A stretch of 64,000 bases of DNA from Streptomyces decoyicus (GCF_019880305.1 NZ_CP082301.1:1612001-1676000), one strand, 5' to 3'; numbered from the stretch's first letter, positions 1-9,100 are shown. Notes: generated from the sequence alone by a model not told the origin. Numbers and translations are program-made.

Positions 1-824
1 TGCGCACCGTTCTTGCCCAGCACCGGCAGCCCCGCATTGGGCATACACGCGATCGGCACCCGCGAATGCCGCGCCAGATACCGCAGATGCTCACTCATCT
101 CCGCCGGACCGGTCGCACAGTTCAGACCGATCATGTCGATGCCCAGCGGCTCCAGCGCCGTCAGCGCCGCACCGATCTCCGACCCCAGCAGCATCGTGCC
201 GGTCGTCTCCACCGTCACCGAACAGATCACCGGCAGATTACTGCCCGTGACCGCCAGCGCACGGCGCGCACCCAGGATGGCGGCCTTCGTCTGGAGCAGG
301 TCCTGCGTCGTCTCCACCAGCAGCGCGTCCGCACCGCCGGCGATCATCCCCTCGGCGTTCTGCTGATAGGCATCGCGCAGCGTCACATACGGGGCATGGC
401 CCAGCGTCGGCAGCTTCGTCCCCGGACCCATCGACCCCAGCACATAGCGCTGCTGACCCGTCGAGGCGGTGAACTCATCCGCCACCTCCCGGGCGATGCG
501 CGCACCCGACTCCGACAGCTCGAAGACCCGCTCGGGAATGTCGTACTCCGCCAGCGCCGCAAAGTTCGCACCGAAGGTGTTGGTCTCCACACAGTCCACA
601 CCGACCGCGAAGTACTCCTCGTGCACCGAACGCACGATGTCGGGCCGGGTGACGTTGAGGATCTCGTTGCAGCCCTCCAGCTGCTGGAAGTCCTCCATGG
701 TCGGGTCCTGCGCCTGCAGCATGGTGCCCATCGCACCGTCGGCGACCACCACCCGCGAGGCCAGGGCCGCACGCAGCGACTCGACGCGGGACGTATTGAA
801 GGACGATGGCATGTTCGAGGCCAT
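1..824 (-). CDS. metH: Methionine synthase (cobalamin-dependent), N-terminal part, cut by window start
   Basis: Only the first 274 or so residues are inside the window. The start codon is the ATG at 824-822, giving MASNMPSSFNTSRVESLRAA, with GGGAG about 8 nt upstream. Visible motifs are VVVADGAMGTMLQ near residue 26 and NVTRPDIV...VDCVETNTFGANFAAL, the signature of the homocysteine S-methyltransferase (Hcy-binding) barrel of MetH. The enzyme remethylates homocysteine to methionine with methylcobalamin and methyl-tetrahydrofolate. It is divergent from gylR across 261 bp. The downstream zinc-binding cysteines, the pterin and the B12 domains lie outside the window, so the MetH call rests on the barrel N-terminus and on conserved placement next to the glycerol operon. 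Confidence 0.93.
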   Translation of the reverse strand, partial: MASNMPSSFNTSRVESLRAALASRVVVADGAMGTMLQAQDPTMEDFQQLEGCNEILNVTRPDIVRSVHEEYFAVGVDCVETNTFGANFAALAEYDIPERVFELSESGARIAREVADEFTASTGQQRYVLGSMGPGTKLPTLGHAPYVTLRDAYQQNAEGMIAGGADALLVETTQDLLQTKAAILGARRALAVTGSNLPVICSVTVETTGTMLLGSEIGAALTALEPLGIDMIGLNCATGPAEMSEHLRYLARHSRVPIACMPNAGLPVLGKNGA

Positions 825-1018
825 GGAGATGCTCCCGTGGTTGCGACGGCTGTCGGCTTTGCACCCTCCGGCAGAGGGCGCACCCGGCCAGCGTAGCTGC
901 CGGTTCGGTACACGTGTTCCCCGTTCCACGCCGTGGACAGCACTCTTCCACCCCGCTGCCTGCACCAACCGTGATCGTTGGCAGACTCCGGTTCGCTCAG
1001 CAAGAAGTTCCCGGATCG

Positions 1019-1063
1019 CTGACTCCAGTCGGCATGGGCCGATATCGTTCAGCATTGTCGAAC
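1019..1063 (+). promoter_or_regulatory. Candidate gylR promoter and GylR autoregulatory operator
   Basis: A -35-like CTGACT (1019-1024) and a -10-like TATCGT (1043-1048) are separated by 18 bp. The -10 overlaps GTTC-N9-GAAC (1047-1063), which includes GCATTGTCGAAC (1052-1063). The same 12-mer recurs at 1941-1952 in front of glpF, so the two sites are probably bound by the IclR-type regulator encoded just downstream. The rest of 825-1018 between metH and gylR shows no B12-riboswitch box and no clear ORF. Confidence 0.5.
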
Positions 1064-1085
1064 CGCTCACTTCGGAGGTTGCCCG

Positions 1086-1850
1086 ATGGCACGCACCATC
1101 CAGTCGCTGGAGCGCGCCGCAGCGATGCTGCGGCTGCTCGCAGGAGGGGAACGGCGACTGGGACTCTCCGACATCTCCTCCTCGCTGGGACTGGCGAAGG
1201 GCACCGCCCACGGGATCCTGCGCACGTTGCAGCAGGAGGGCTTCGTCGAGCAGGACGCCACTTCCGGCCGCTACCAGCTGGGCGCGGAGCTGCTGCGGCT
1301 GGGCAACAGCTACCTGGACGTGCACGAGCTGCGGGCCCGCGCCCTGGTATGGACCGACGATCTGGCCCGCTCCAGCGGTGAGGCCGTCTACCTGGGCGTA
1401 CTGCACCAGCAGGGCGTGCTGATCGTCCACCACGTCTTCCGGCCGGACGACAGCCGGCAGGTGCTGGAGGTGGGCGCGATGCAGCCGCTGCACAGTACGG
1501 CGCTGGGCAAGGTGCTGTCGGCGTACGACCCGGTGGCGCACAGCGAGATCGTCGAGGCGGACCGGACGGCGTTCACCCCGCACACGGTGACCGGCCTGGC
1601 GGACTTCGAGGGACTGCTGGACATGACGCGGGCGCGGGGCTGGGCCGCGGACGTGGAGGAGACCTGGGAGGGCGTGGCGTCGGTGGCCGCGCCGATCCAT
1701 GACCGGCGGCGGATGCCGGTGGGTGCGGTGGGGGTCACAGGAGCGGTGGAGCGGGTCTGTCAGGAGGGTGAAGTGCGGCCGGAAATCATCGCTGCCGTGA
1801 GGGATTGCGCACGCGCTGTATCCCGGGATCTTGGTGCAGGGCGATTCTGA
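1086..1850 (+). CDS. gylR: IclR-family transcriptional regulator of the glycerol operon (GylR)
   Basis: The 254-residue protein has the IclR layout: an N-terminal winged helix-turn-helix (about residues 5-70, with the helix LGLSDISSSLGLAKGTAHGILRTL) and a GAF-like effector domain (about 75-250) containing QPLHSTALGKVLSAY. Streptomyces GylR represses the glycerol operon and its own gene, and is relieved by glycerol or glycerol-3-phosphate. The identification follows from family plus position: it sits directly upstream of glpF, glpK and glpD on the same strand, with metH divergent. The start has GGAGG (1074-1078) 7 nt upstream. Candidate operators lie in front of it and in front of glpF. Confidence 0.93.
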   Translation: MARTIQSLERAAAMLRLLAGGERRLGLSDISSSLGLAKGTAHGILRTLQQEGFVEQDATSGRYQLGAELLRLGNSYLDVHELRARALVWTDDLARSSGEAVYLGVLHQQGVLIVHHVFRPDDSRQVLEVGAMQPLHSTALGKVLSAYDPVAHSEIVEADRTAFTPHTVTGLADFEGLLDMTRARGWAADVEETWEGVASVAAPIHDRRRMPVGAVGVTGAVERVCQEGEVRPEIIAAVRDCARAVSRDLGAGRF

Positions 1851-1896
1851 CCGGATTCACCCCATAAGTTCACCTAAGTTTTTGGCCACGGAACCC

Positions 1897-1970
1897 TTGA
1901 CGGGGTTCTCACGGTGAACAAAACTGCCGTTCGTCGGTCGGCATTGTCGAACACCTAACGACAATATTCG
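1897..1970 (+). promoter_or_regulatory. Candidate glycerol-operon promoter and GylR operator
   Basis: The 229-bp gap between gylR and glpF holds a perfect inverted repeat ATTGTCG (1943-1949) / CGACAAT (1959-1965) with a 9-nt spacer. It overlaps GCATTGTCGAAC (1941-1952), which is shared with the gylR upstream region. A TTGACG (1897-1902) upstream could be a -35, but the hexamer 17-18 bp further on (AAAACT) is a poor -10, so the exact start point is uncertain. The operator assignment is inferred from the repeat and the operon context. Confidence 0.5.
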
Positions 1971-2079
1971 CTATGGTGGGGCATCGCCGCGGGCCGACCA
2001 TCGCCCTCTCGGAGGGCGCGGACCACCGGACGGGACCCGGGGTTCGTCTTCCCCTGGACGAAGGACAAAGGAGTCGCGG

Positions 2080-2868
2080 GTGTCCAGCTCCGACATCTTC
2101 ATCAGCGAGACCATCGGTACCGCTGTTCTGATCTTGCTCGGCGGTGGCGTCTGCGCCGCCGTCACCTTCAAGCGCTCCAAGGCGTTCAACGCCGGATGGG
2201 TCGCCATTGCCTTCGGGTGGGGCTTCGCCGTCCTCACGGGTGCCTACATCGCCGCGAAGTCCGGCGCACACCTCAACCCTGCGGTCACCATCGGTGTCGC
2301 CATCAAGGGCGGCATCGAGTGGAACCAGGTGCCCGTCTACCTCGGCGGCGAGATGCTCGGCGCCATGATCGGCGCGGTGCTGGTGTGGATCACGTACTAC
2401 GGACAGTTCCAGGCCCATCTGAGTGACCCCGAGGTCCTGGCCGACCACACCGGCGAAGAGGGAATGGTCGACCAGTCCGCCGCGCCGTCGGCCGGACCGG
2501 TCCTCGGCATCTTCTCCACCGGCCCGGAGATCCGGAACGTGGTGCAGAACCTGGCCACCGAGATCATCGCCACCATCGTGCTCGTGCTGTCGATCCTGAC
2601 TCTCGGTCTGAGCGACAACGGAAAGGGCGTCGGCGTCATCGGCACCCTGCTGGTCGCGCTGGTCGTCACCGGCATCGGTCTGTCGCTGGGCGGTCCGACC
2701 GGGTACGCGATCAACCCGGTCCGCGACCTCGGTCCGCGCATCGTGCATGCGCTTCTGCCGCTGAAGAACAAGGGCGGTTCAGACTGGGGCTACGCCTGGA
2801 TCCCGGTCGTCGGCCCGCTCATCGGCGGGGCCATCGCCGGGGGCATCTACCAGGTGGCTTTCGCCTGA
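2080..2868 (+). CDS. glpF: Glycerol facilitator / aquaglyceroporin (MIP family)
   Basis: This 262-residue integral membrane protein lets glycerol enter by facilitated diffusion. It has about six hydrophobic segments and the two MIP half-repeats: NPA at 66-68 ([10 protein letters not shown]) and NPV at 212-214 followed by Arg-Asp ([10 protein letters not shown]). The NPxRD form with Asp after Arg is typical of glycerol-conducting members rather than pure water channels. NPV instead of NPA in the second half is a mild deviation seen in some actinobacterial proteins. The start is GTG, chosen because AAAGGAG (2067-2073) sits 6 nt upstream. It is the first structural gene of the operon, 49 bp before glpK. 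Confidence 0.95.
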   Translation: MSSSDIFISETIGTAVLILLGGGVCAAVTFKRSKAFNAGWVAIAFGWGFAVLTGAYIAAKSGAHLNPAVTIGVAIKGGIEWNQVPVYLGGEMLGAMIGAVLVWITYYGQFQAHLSDPEVLADHTGEEGMVDQSAAPSAGPVLGIFSTGPEIRNVVQNLATEIIATIVLVLSILTLGLSDNGKGVGVIGTLLVALVVTGIGLSLGGPTGYAINPVRDLGPRIVHALLPLKNKGGSDWGYAWIPVVGPLIGGAIAGGIYQVAFA

Positions 2869-2917
2869 GCCGCCTGACCGCCCCGACTCCGCCCGCACAG
2901 ACTTCTTGGAGCACACC

Positions 2918-4468
2918 ATGAGCGACACCCCCAGCACCTCCTCGCACGGGCACGGCCCGTTCATCGCGGCCATCGACCAGGGCACCACGTCCAGCCGCTG
3001 CATCGTCTTCGACAAGGACGGCCGGATCGTCTCGGTCGACCAGAAGGAGCACGAGCAGATCTTCCCGAAGCCGGGCTGGGTCGAGCACGACGCCACCGAG
3101 ATCTGGACCAACGTCCAGCAGGTCGTCGACAGCGCCGTCCACAAGGCCGGGCTGACCGCCGCCGACGTCAAGGCGATCGGTATCACCAACCAGCGCGAGA
3201 CCACCGTCCTGTGGGACCGCACCACCGGTGAGCCGGTCCACAACGCCATCGTCTGGCAGGACACCCGCACCGACGCGCTCTGCAAGGAGCTCGGCCGCAA
3301 CGTCGGCCAGGACCGCTTCCGCCGCGAGACCGGCCTGCCGCTGGCCTCGTACTTCGCCGGCCCGAAGATCCGCTGGCTGCTCGACAACGTCGAGGGCCTG
3401 CGCGAGCGCGCCGAGCGCGGCGACATCCTCTTCGGCACGATGGATTCCTGGGTCATCTGGAACCTGACCGGCGGCGTCGACGGCGGAGTGCACGTCACCG
3501 ACGTCACCAACGCCTCGCGCACCATGCTGATGAACCTCCACCGTCTCGAGTGGGACCCGAAGATCCTCGCGTCGATGGAGATCCCGGCGGCCGTGCTGCC
3601 GGAGATCAAGTCGTCCGCCGAGGTCTACGGCCGTACCACCAGCGGTGTGCTGGCCGGTGTCCCGGTCGCCTCGGCGCTCGGCGACCAGCAGGCCGCGCTG
3701 TTCGGCCAGACCTGCTTCGAGCAGGGCGAGGCCAAGTCCACGTACGGCACCGGCACCTTCATGCTGATGAACACCGGCCACGAGCCGGTCAACTCCTACA
3801 ACGGGCTGCTGACCACCGTCGGCTACCGCATCGGCGACCAGCAGCCGGTCTACGCCCTGGAAGGCTCCATCGCCGTCACCGGCTCGCTCGTCCAGTGGAT
3901 GCGCGACCAGATGGGGCTGATCAACAGCGCGGCCGAGATCGAGACCCTGGCCAGCACGGTCGAGGACAACGGCGGCGCGTACTTCGTGCCGGCCTTCTCC
4001 GGCCTGTTCGCCCCCTACTGGCGCTCGGACGCGCGCGGTGTCATCGCGGGCCTGACCCGCTATGTCACCAAGGCGCACATCGCGCGCGCCGTGCTCGAGG
4101 CCACCGCCTGGCAGACCCGCGAGATCACCGACGCCATGACCAAGGACTCCGGCGTCGAGCTGACCGCGCTCAAGGTCGACGGCGGTATGACCTCCAACAA
4201 CCTGCTGATGCAGACCATCTCGGACTTCCTGGACGCTCCTGTGGTGCGCCCGATGGTCGCCGAGACGACCTGCCTCGGCGCTGCCTACGCGGCCGGACTG
4301 GCCGTCGGCTTCTGGTCCAGCACCGACGAGCTGCGCGCCAACTGGCGCCGGGCCGCCGAGTGGACCCCCCGGATGGATGCGGCCACCCGTGACCGCGAGT
4401 ACAAGAGCTGGCTCAAGGCCGTGGAACGGTCCATGGGCTGGCTCGATGACAGCACTGTCGAGGAGTAA
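2918..4468 (+). CDS. glpK: Glycerol kinase
   Basis: The 516-residue cytoplasmic protein phosphorylates glycerol to sn-glycerol-3-phosphate with ATP. FGGY kinase features are intact: the phosphate-1 loop [16 protein letters not shown] near the N-terminus, [28 protein letters not shown], the [14 protein letters not shown] stretch, and [14 protein letters not shown] near residue 420. The length fits the family. The start is the ATG at 2918 with GGAG 6 nt upstream; an in-frame TTG at 2906 overlaps that Shine-Dalgarno and is unlikely. It is followed after 2 nt by glpD, so the two are probably translationally coupled. Confidence 0.97.
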   Translation: MSDTPSTSSHGHGPFIAAIDQGTTSSRCIVFDKDGRIVSVDQKEHEQIFPKPGWVEHDATEIWTNVQQVVDSAVHKAGLTAADVKAIGITNQRETTVLWDRTTGEPVHNAIVWQDTRTDALCKELGRNVGQDRFRRETGLPLASYFAGPKIRWLLDNVEGLRERAERGDILFGTMDSWVIWNLTGGVDGGVHVTDVTNASRTMLMNLHRLEWDPKILASMEIPAAVLPEIKSSAEVYGRTTSGVLAGVPVASALGDQQAALFGQTCFEQGEAKSTYGTGTFMLMNTGHEPVNSYNGLLTTVGYRIGDQQPVYALEGSIAVTGSLVQWMRDQMGLINSAAEIETLASTVEDNGGAYFVPAFSGLFAPYWRSDARGVIAGLTRYVTKAHIARAVLEATAWQTREITDAMTKDSGVELTALKVDGGMTSNNLLMQTISDFLDAPVVRPMVAETTCLGAAYAAGLAVGFWSSTDELRANWRRAAEWTPRMDAATRDREYKSWLKAVERSMGWLDDSTVEE

Positions 4469-4470
4469 AC

Positions 4471-6075
4471 ATGAGCACCCTGCAGAGCGTCCCGGCACTC
4501 GGGACGCACCCGGCCAGTGGTTCGCACGCGAGCCGTGCCGAGACTCGGGAGCAGCTTTCCAAGGCGACGTACGACCTCCTGGTGATCGGCGGCGGCATCC
4601 TGGGCATCTCCACCGCCTGGCACGCCGCACAGGCCGGACTGCGGGTGGCGCTGGTGGACGCCGGTGACTTCGCCGGCGCCACCTCCTCCGCCTCCTCCAA
4701 GCTGCTGCACGGCGGTCTGCGCTACCTGCAGACCGGTGCGGTCAAGCTGGTGGCGGAGAACCACTTCGAGCGGCGTGCGGTGTCCCGTCAGGTGGCACCG
4801 CACCTCGCCAACCCCCTGACCTTCTACCTGCCCGTCTACAAGGGCGGACCGCACGGCGCGGCCAAGCTCGGCGCGGGCGTCTTCGCCTACTCCGCGCTGT
4901 CCGCGTTCGGCGACGGCGTCGGCCATGTCATATCCCCGGCCAAGGCCCAGCGCGACGTGCCGGAGCTGCGGACGGACAACCTCAAGGCCGTGGCCGTGTA
5001 CGGCGACGACCAGATGAACGACTCCCGGATGGCGCTGATGACCGTCCGTGCGGCGGTCGAGGCCGGCGCCACGGTCCTCAACCACGCCGAGGTCACCGGC
5101 CTGCGCTTCACCCAGGGCCGGGTCACCGGTGCGGAGCTCAAGGACCGGACGGACGCCCAGGAGTTCGGCGTCAACGCCCGGCTGGTCCTCAACGCCACCG
5201 GCCCGTGGGTGGACCACCTGCGCAAGATGGAGGACCCGAACGCGGCCCCCTCCATCCGGCTGTCGAAGGGTGCGCACCTGGTCCTGAAGCGGACCGCGCC
5301 CTGGAAGGCCGCGCTGGCCACCCCGATCGACAAGTACCGCATCACCTTCGCCCTCCCCTGGGAGGACATGCTGCTGCTGGGCACCACGGACGAGGAGTTC
5401 GAGGGCGACCCGGCGGATGTCGCGGTCACCGAGAAGGACACCGCGCAGATCCTGGACGAGGCGGCCTTCTCCGTCCGCGACCAGCAGCTGTCGCGTGATC
5501 TGATCACGTACTCCTTCGCGGGTCTGCGGGTGCTGCCCGGCGGCCCCGGCGACACCTCCAAGGCCAAGCGCGAGACGGTCGTGACCGAGGGCAGCGGCGG
5601 CATGCTGTCGGTGGCCGGCGGAAAGTGGACGACCTTCCGGCACATCGGCCGTACGGTCATGAACAAGCTCGCCGCGCTGCCCGGCCACCCGCTGGCCGAC
5701 GACATGGAGCCGATCGCGCACCTGCCGAAGAAGCTCCCGCTGCCCGGTATCGCGAACCCGAACGCGGTCGCGCACCGGCTGCTCATCGACGGCGGTACGC
5801 CCGGTCCGCGGATGGCCCCGGAGACCGCGCGGCACCTCGCCACCCACTACGGCTCGCTGTCCTTCGACATCGCCCGGCTGGCGAACGAGAACCCGGCGCT
5901 GGCCGAGCGCATCCACCCGGACGCGCCGGAGATCTGGGCGCAGGTCGCCTACGCCCGTGACAACGAGTGGGCCGAGACGGTCGACGACGTGCTGCGCCGC
6001 CGCACGACCCTGATGATCCGCGGCCTGGACACGGAGGACGTGCGGGCCAAGGTCAAGGACATGCTGGCCGGCTGA
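4471..6075 (+). CDS. glpD: Glycerol-3-phosphate dehydrogenase (FAD-dependent)
   Basis: The 534-residue flavoprotein oxidises glycerol-3-phosphate to dihydroxyacetone phosphate and passes electrons to the membrane quinone pool. The N-terminal FAD Rossmann motif is VIGGGILGISTAWHAA (about residues 32-47), followed by SSKLLHGGLRYL, the conserved signature of the aerobic GlpD family, and later TTDEEFEGDP and SVAGGKWTTFRHIGRTVMN. The start ATG has GAGGAG 5 nt upstream, which overlaps the glpK stop. It is the last gene of the glycerol operon and is followed by a strong hairpin at 6150-6180. Confidence 0.96.
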   Translation: MSTLQSVPALGTHPASGSHASRAETREQLSKATYDLLVIGGGILGISTAWHAAQAGLRVALVDAGDFAGATSSASSKLLHGGLRYLQTGAVKLVAENHFERRAVSRQVAPHLANPLTFYLPVYKGGPHGAAKLGAGVFAYSALSAFGDGVGHVISPAKAQRDVPELRTDNLKAVAVYGDDQMNDSRMALMTVRAAVEAGATVLNHAEVTGLRFTQGRVTGAELKDRTDAQEFGVNARLVLNATGPWVDHLRKMEDPNAAPSIRLSKGAHLVLKRTAPWKAALATPIDKYRITFALPWEDMLLLGTTDEEFEGDPADVAVTEKDTAQILDEAAFSVRDQQLSRDLITYSFAGLRVLPGGPGDTSKAKRETVVTEGSGGMLSVAGGKWTTFRHIGRTVMNKLAALPGHPLADDMEPIAHLPKKLPLPGIANPNAVAHRLLIDGGTPGPRMAPETARHLATHYGSLSFDIARLANENPALAERIHPDAPEIWAQVAYARDNEWAETVDDVLRRRTTLMIRGLDTEDVRAKVKDMLAG

Positions 6076-6149
6076 CGGCAGCGCACGGCCGCGGCGGACC
6101 GCGGCCGACGGGACCTGACGGCACCTCACGGTGACGTACAGCGCGTGAC

Positions 6150-6180
6150 GATGGGGCGGTCCACGGGGGGCCGCCCCATC
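6150..6180 (+). terminator. Terminator of the glycerol operon
   Basis: A perfect 10-bp stem, GATGGGGCGG (6150-6159) and CCGCCCCATC (6171-6180), encloses an 11-nt loop 75 nt after the glpD stop. There is no U-tract, as is usual for Streptomyces hairpin terminators. Confidence 0.75.
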
Positions 6181-6291
6181 ACCGTCTCCGCCGGTGGCAC
6201 CGCATGCGGGGCCGGGGCGGGGCGGGTCGGCGGTCACTGTCAGTGGCGGCTGCGATGATGTGCACCGAGACACATCAACGGGGGGACGACG

Positions 6292-7341
6292 ATGGCTCGG
6301 CAAGGCGGGCGCCGATGGCGGCGGGCGGGGAAGTGGGCGGCCTGGGCGGTCGCCCTGCTGATCGTGCTGCCGGTGGCGCTGGCGGGTACGGCACTGCGCG
6401 CCCAGTACGCGGGAGCGGCCGCTCCGCAGACGACGACCCGGGGGCGGGATGCGCTCTGGCTGGGGCACGCCTGGGTGGACGGGCGGCGGGACGCCTCCGA
6501 TGTGGCGGCGCTGCGGCGGCGGCTCGAAGGCTCCGGTATACGCGATCTGTACGTACACGCCGGGCCGTTGGAGCATGACGGCACCCTGCCGCCGGCCCGT
6601 CGCGCCTATCCGCGGGCGCGGTGGCTGATCGGCGCGCTGCACCGTGCCCTGCCGTCGGTGCGGGTGCACGCCTGGCTGGGCGACCGGCTGGTGTACGAGG
6701 CGGGTGAGCGGGGCGGGCTGCGCCTCTCGGATGCCGCGGCCCGCCGGGCGATCGTGGCAAGCGCCCGTCAGGTGCGGGCGGACGGGTTCGCCGGCGTCCA
6801 TCTGGATCTGGAGCCCCTGCACTCCGACAACGCCGACTATCTGCGGCTGCTGGACCGGCTCGGGCCCGCGGTCCGGGAGGGGGGCGGGCTGTTGTCCGTC
6901 GCCGTGCACCAGATCGATCCGCTGCCCGGACTGCACACGGTCAGCGGGGCGGTCACGGGCCACCGCAAGTGGATATCCCAGCACTTCTTCGGACAGGTGG
7001 CGCGCCGGGTCGACCAGATCGCGCTGATGTCGTACGACACCGGCATGCCGGCCGAGAGCCTGTACGGCGGCTATGTGGCGCAGCAGACCCGGCTGGCGCT
7101 GGAGGCGACGGGGCCGGACACCGATCTGCTGATGGGGCTGCCGTTCTTCCACACCGACGGCATCGGCCATCACGCCTCGGCGGAGACGGTACGGGCCGCG
7201 GTGCGGGGCATACGTCTCGGGCTGACCCGCGAGGACCCGGGGCGCCGGCGGTTCGGAACGGCGCTGTATGTCGACTTCGCCGCCACGGACGAGGACTGGG
7301 CTGCTTACGGGAGCGGATGGGGGGCGCGTGACGGGTCATAA
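6292..7341 (+). CDS. Membrane-anchored TIM-barrel protein resembling GH18-type hydrolases
   Basis: The 349-residue protein begins with a basic stretch and one hydrophobic segment (about residues 14-32), giving a signal anchor or uncleaved signal. The rest looks extracytoplasmic. The segment FAGVHLDLEPLH (about residues 165-176) resembles the DxxDxDxE strand of GH18-like barrels, where the final Glu would be the acid. Later IALMSYDTGMP corresponds to the M-x-Y-D strand also seen in that superfamily. The exact substrate is not recognisable. A GGGGGA Shine-Dalgarno lies 5 nt before the ATG. It stands alone between the glycerol terminator and the GntR regulator, whose candidate operator begins 6 nt after its stop. 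Enzyme activity is inferred from motif resemblance only. Confidence 0.6.
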   Translation: MARQGGRRWRRAGKWAAWAVALLIVLPVALAGTALRAQYAGAAAPQTTTRGRDALWLGHAWVDGRRDASDVAALRRRLEGSGIRDLYVHAGPLEHDGTLPPARRAYPRARWLIGALHRALPSVRVHAWLGDRLVYEAGERGGLRLSDAAARRAIVASARQVRADGFAGVHLDLEPLHSDNADYLRLLDRLGPAVREGGGLLSVAVHQIDPLPGLHTVSGAVTGHRKWISQHFFGQVARRVDQIALMSYDTGMPAESLYGGYVAQQTRLALEATGPDTDLLMGLPFFHTDGIGHHASAETVRAAVRGIRLGLTREDPGRRRFGTALYVDFAATDEDWAAYGSGWGARDGS

Positions 7342-7347
7342 TGAGCT

Positions 7348-7364
7348 CAGACATCGGATGTCTG
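7348..7364 (+). promoter_or_regulatory. Palindromic operator for the FCD-type GntR regulator
   Basis: CAGACAT-CGG-ATGTCTG is a perfect 7-bp inverted repeat around CGG, 51 bp before the regulator start. Its core ACATCGGATG recurs on the minus strand at 16914-16905 in front of the fucose-type operon, pointing to one regulator controlling both. Sites of this form are typical of FadR-subfamily GntR proteins. Confidence 0.65.
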
Positions 7365-7415
7365 TGACGGCATCCGGGTGGCGATATCCGGGCGGGTCCG
7401 AGCGGGGAGGTCGGC

Positions 7416-8087
7416 ATGGCGGTCACCGACGAGGCCATCGAGAAGATCAAGGGCATGATCGTCTCCGGCGCGCTGCGGCCGGGCGACCGGCTGCCGAAGG
7501 AGAGCGAGCTGGCGGCCGAGCTCGGCCTGTCCCGCAACTCGCTGCGCGAGGCGGTGCGCGCACTGTCCCTCATCCGCATCCTGGACGTGCGCCAGGGCGA
7601 CGGTACGTACGTCACCAGCCTCGATCCGCAACTGCTGCTGGAGGCCATGAGCTTCGTGGTGGACTTCCACCGCGATGACACGGTGCTGGAGTTCCTCGCC
7701 GTCCGCCGGATCCTGGAGCCGGCCGCCACGGCGATGGCGGCCGGCCGGATAGGCCCGGCGGAACTGGATTCCCTGGAGGCCCAGTTGGACGCGCTGGGGC
7801 CCAGACCTTCGGTCGAGGACCTGGTCGCCGCCGATCTGGAGTTCCACCGCGGGATCGTCGCGGCGTCCGGCAACTCCGTGCTCTGCTCGCTGCTGGACGG
7901 GCTGTCCGGACCGACCACCCGGGCCAGGGTCTGGCGGGGGCTGACCCAGAAGGACGCGGTGGCCCGCACCCTCACCGAACACCGCGCGATCCTCGGCGCG
8001 CTGCGCGACCGGGACGCGGAGGCGGCGCGGGCGTGGGCCACGGTCCATATCGCCAGCGTGGAGCAGTGGTTGCGCTCGTCGCTGTGA
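7416..8087 (+). CDS. GntR-family (FadR/FCD subgroup) transcriptional regulator
   Basis: The 223-residue protein has an N-terminal winged helix (about residues 8-75, with GDRLPKESELAAELGLSRNSLREAVRAL and GDGTYVTS) and a C-terminal all-helical FCD ligand domain (about 95-215) that usually binds a metal and a small carboxylate or sugar acid. The metal-ligand pattern is suggested by DLEFHRGIVAASGN and by LTEHRAILGAL. It starts at ATG 7416 after GGGGAGG. It reads toward the downstream SDR and fucose-type operon, which lie on the opposite strand, and shares an operator-like motif with that operon. It is therefore the probable local regulator, answering to an acid intermediate of the pathway (inference). 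Confidence 0.85.
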   Translation: MAVTDEAIEKIKGMIVSGALRPGDRLPKESELAAELGLSRNSLREAVRALSLIRILDVRQGDGTYVTSLDPQLLLEAMSFVVDFHRDDTVLEFLAVRRILEPAATAMAAGRIGPAELDSLEAQLDALGPRPSVEDLVAADLEFHRGIVAASGNSVLCSLLDGLSGPTTRARVWRGLTQKDAVARTLTEHRAILGALRDRDAEAARAWATVHIASVEQWLRSSL

Positions 8088-8114
8088 GGTCCGCGCCCGC
8101 CGCCGCGCCGCCGG

Positions 8115-8900
8115 TCAGACCGCGAACCCGCCGTCCACCGCGATCGAGGCGCCGGTGATGTAGCGGCCGCCCTCGCCCGCCAGATGGGCCACGGTCGCCG
8201 CGACATCCCGGGCCTGGCCGTACGCCCCCAGGGCGGTGAGCCCGGCCTGCATCTCCGCGCTCTCGCCGTCGGCCGGGTTCATCTCGGTGTCGATGGGACC
8301 CGGCGTGACGAGGTTGGCGGTGATGCCGCGCGGCCCCAGCTCCTTGGCCAGGGTCCGGGTCAGGCCGGTGAGGGCGGCCTTGCTGGTGGCGTAGAGGGTG
8401 CCGCCGGGGAAGGCGACCCGCTCGGCCATGCAGCTGCCGATGGAGATGATCCGGCCGCCCTCGGCCAGATGCGCGGCCGCGGCCTGCGCCGCCAGGAACG
8501 GCCCCCGGACATTGGTCCGCAGCACCCGGTCGACATCGTCGAGGGAGATCCCCTCGAAGGGGCCCATCACGCCGGTGCCCGCGTTGTTCACCAGGATGTC
8601 CAGCCGCCCGAACCGTTCGACGGTGGCGGCCACCGAGAACCGCACCGCCTCCGCGTCAGCGCTGTCGGCCCGTACCGCCCAGGCCTGTCCGCCGCCCCGC
8701 TCGATCTCCTTGACCACCTGCTCGGCCTGGTCCTGCCGGCTCAGGTAGGTCAGGGCCACCGCCGCGCCGTCGGCGGCCAGCCGCAGCGCCGTCGCCTCGC
8801 CGATGCCCCGGCTGCCGCCGGTCACCAGGGCCACCTTGCCGGTGAGGGGCCGGGTGCCGTTCGCCGCCGCAGTCGTCGCCGTCATCACGGTCGCCGTCAT
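8115..8900 (-). CDS. SDR-family oxidoreductase (3-oxoacyl-ACP-reductase-like)
   Basis: The 261-residue classical short-chain dehydrogenase has an NAD(P)-binding TGGSRGIGEATALRLAADG (about residues 28-46), NNAG, the active-site Ser in IISIGSCM, and YATSK as the YxxxK catalytic pair. The C-terminus ends with ASIAVDGGF, typical of the family. The start ATG at 8900 is chosen because AAAGGTG sits about 5 nt upstream; an earlier in-frame ATG would lack a site. It converges with the GntR gene (27 bp apart) and is separated from the lactonase-ended operon by 200 bp, so it probably has its own promoter. The substrate is not predictable. Confidence 0.85.
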   Translation of the reverse strand: MTATVMTATTAAANGTRPLTGKVALVTGGSRGIGEATALRLAADGAAVALTYLSRQDQAEQVVKEIERGGGQAWAVRADSADAEAVRFSVAATVERFGRLDILVNNAGTGVMGPFEGISLDDVDRVLRTNVRGPFLAAQAAAAHLAEGGRIISIGSCMAERVAFPGGTLYATSKAALTGLTRTLAKELGPRGITANLVTPGPIDTEMNPADGESAEMQAGLTALGAYGQARDVAATVAHLAGEGGRYITGASIAVDGGFAV

Positions 8901-8932
8901 GTCATCACCTTTGTGTCGAGTCATCCGTTGTC

Positions 8933-8968
8933 GTCCGCAGCCGTACGCAGCTGTCCGCAGGCGTACGG
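8933..8968. promoter_or_regulatory. Direct and inverted repeats upstream of the SDR gene
   Basis: GTCCGCAGCCGTACG (8933-8947) is repeated with one change at 8953-8967, a 20-bp period. Inside this, CCGTACGC (8941-8948) and GCGTACGG (8961-8968) form an exact inverted repeat. The block lies 33-68 bp before the SDR start, where a repressor site would be expected. The regulator is unknown. Confidence 0.4.
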
Positions 8969-9100
8969 AGCCGGCTGGAGTCCGCCGGAGGTGCACCGCT
9001 GTGCCGGTGTTCTCCGCGGTATGACTCGATCCTCCGGCGCGGCGCGATCCGAAGCTGGCGGAATCCGGACGCCGCATCGGCGGGGCCGGGGGCCCTGCGG

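Noticed and set aside
825-1018. Possible B12 or SAH riboswitch upstream of metH
   Set aside because: On the minus strand I see neither the B12-box consensus nor a SAH-riboswitch core; only GC-rich minor hairpins.
4285-7173. Very long open frame (962 codons) on the minus strand
   Set aside because: It lies antisense to glpK, glpD and the GH18-like gene, has Arg/Gly/His-rich composition and no family pattern. It is a GC-bias artefact.
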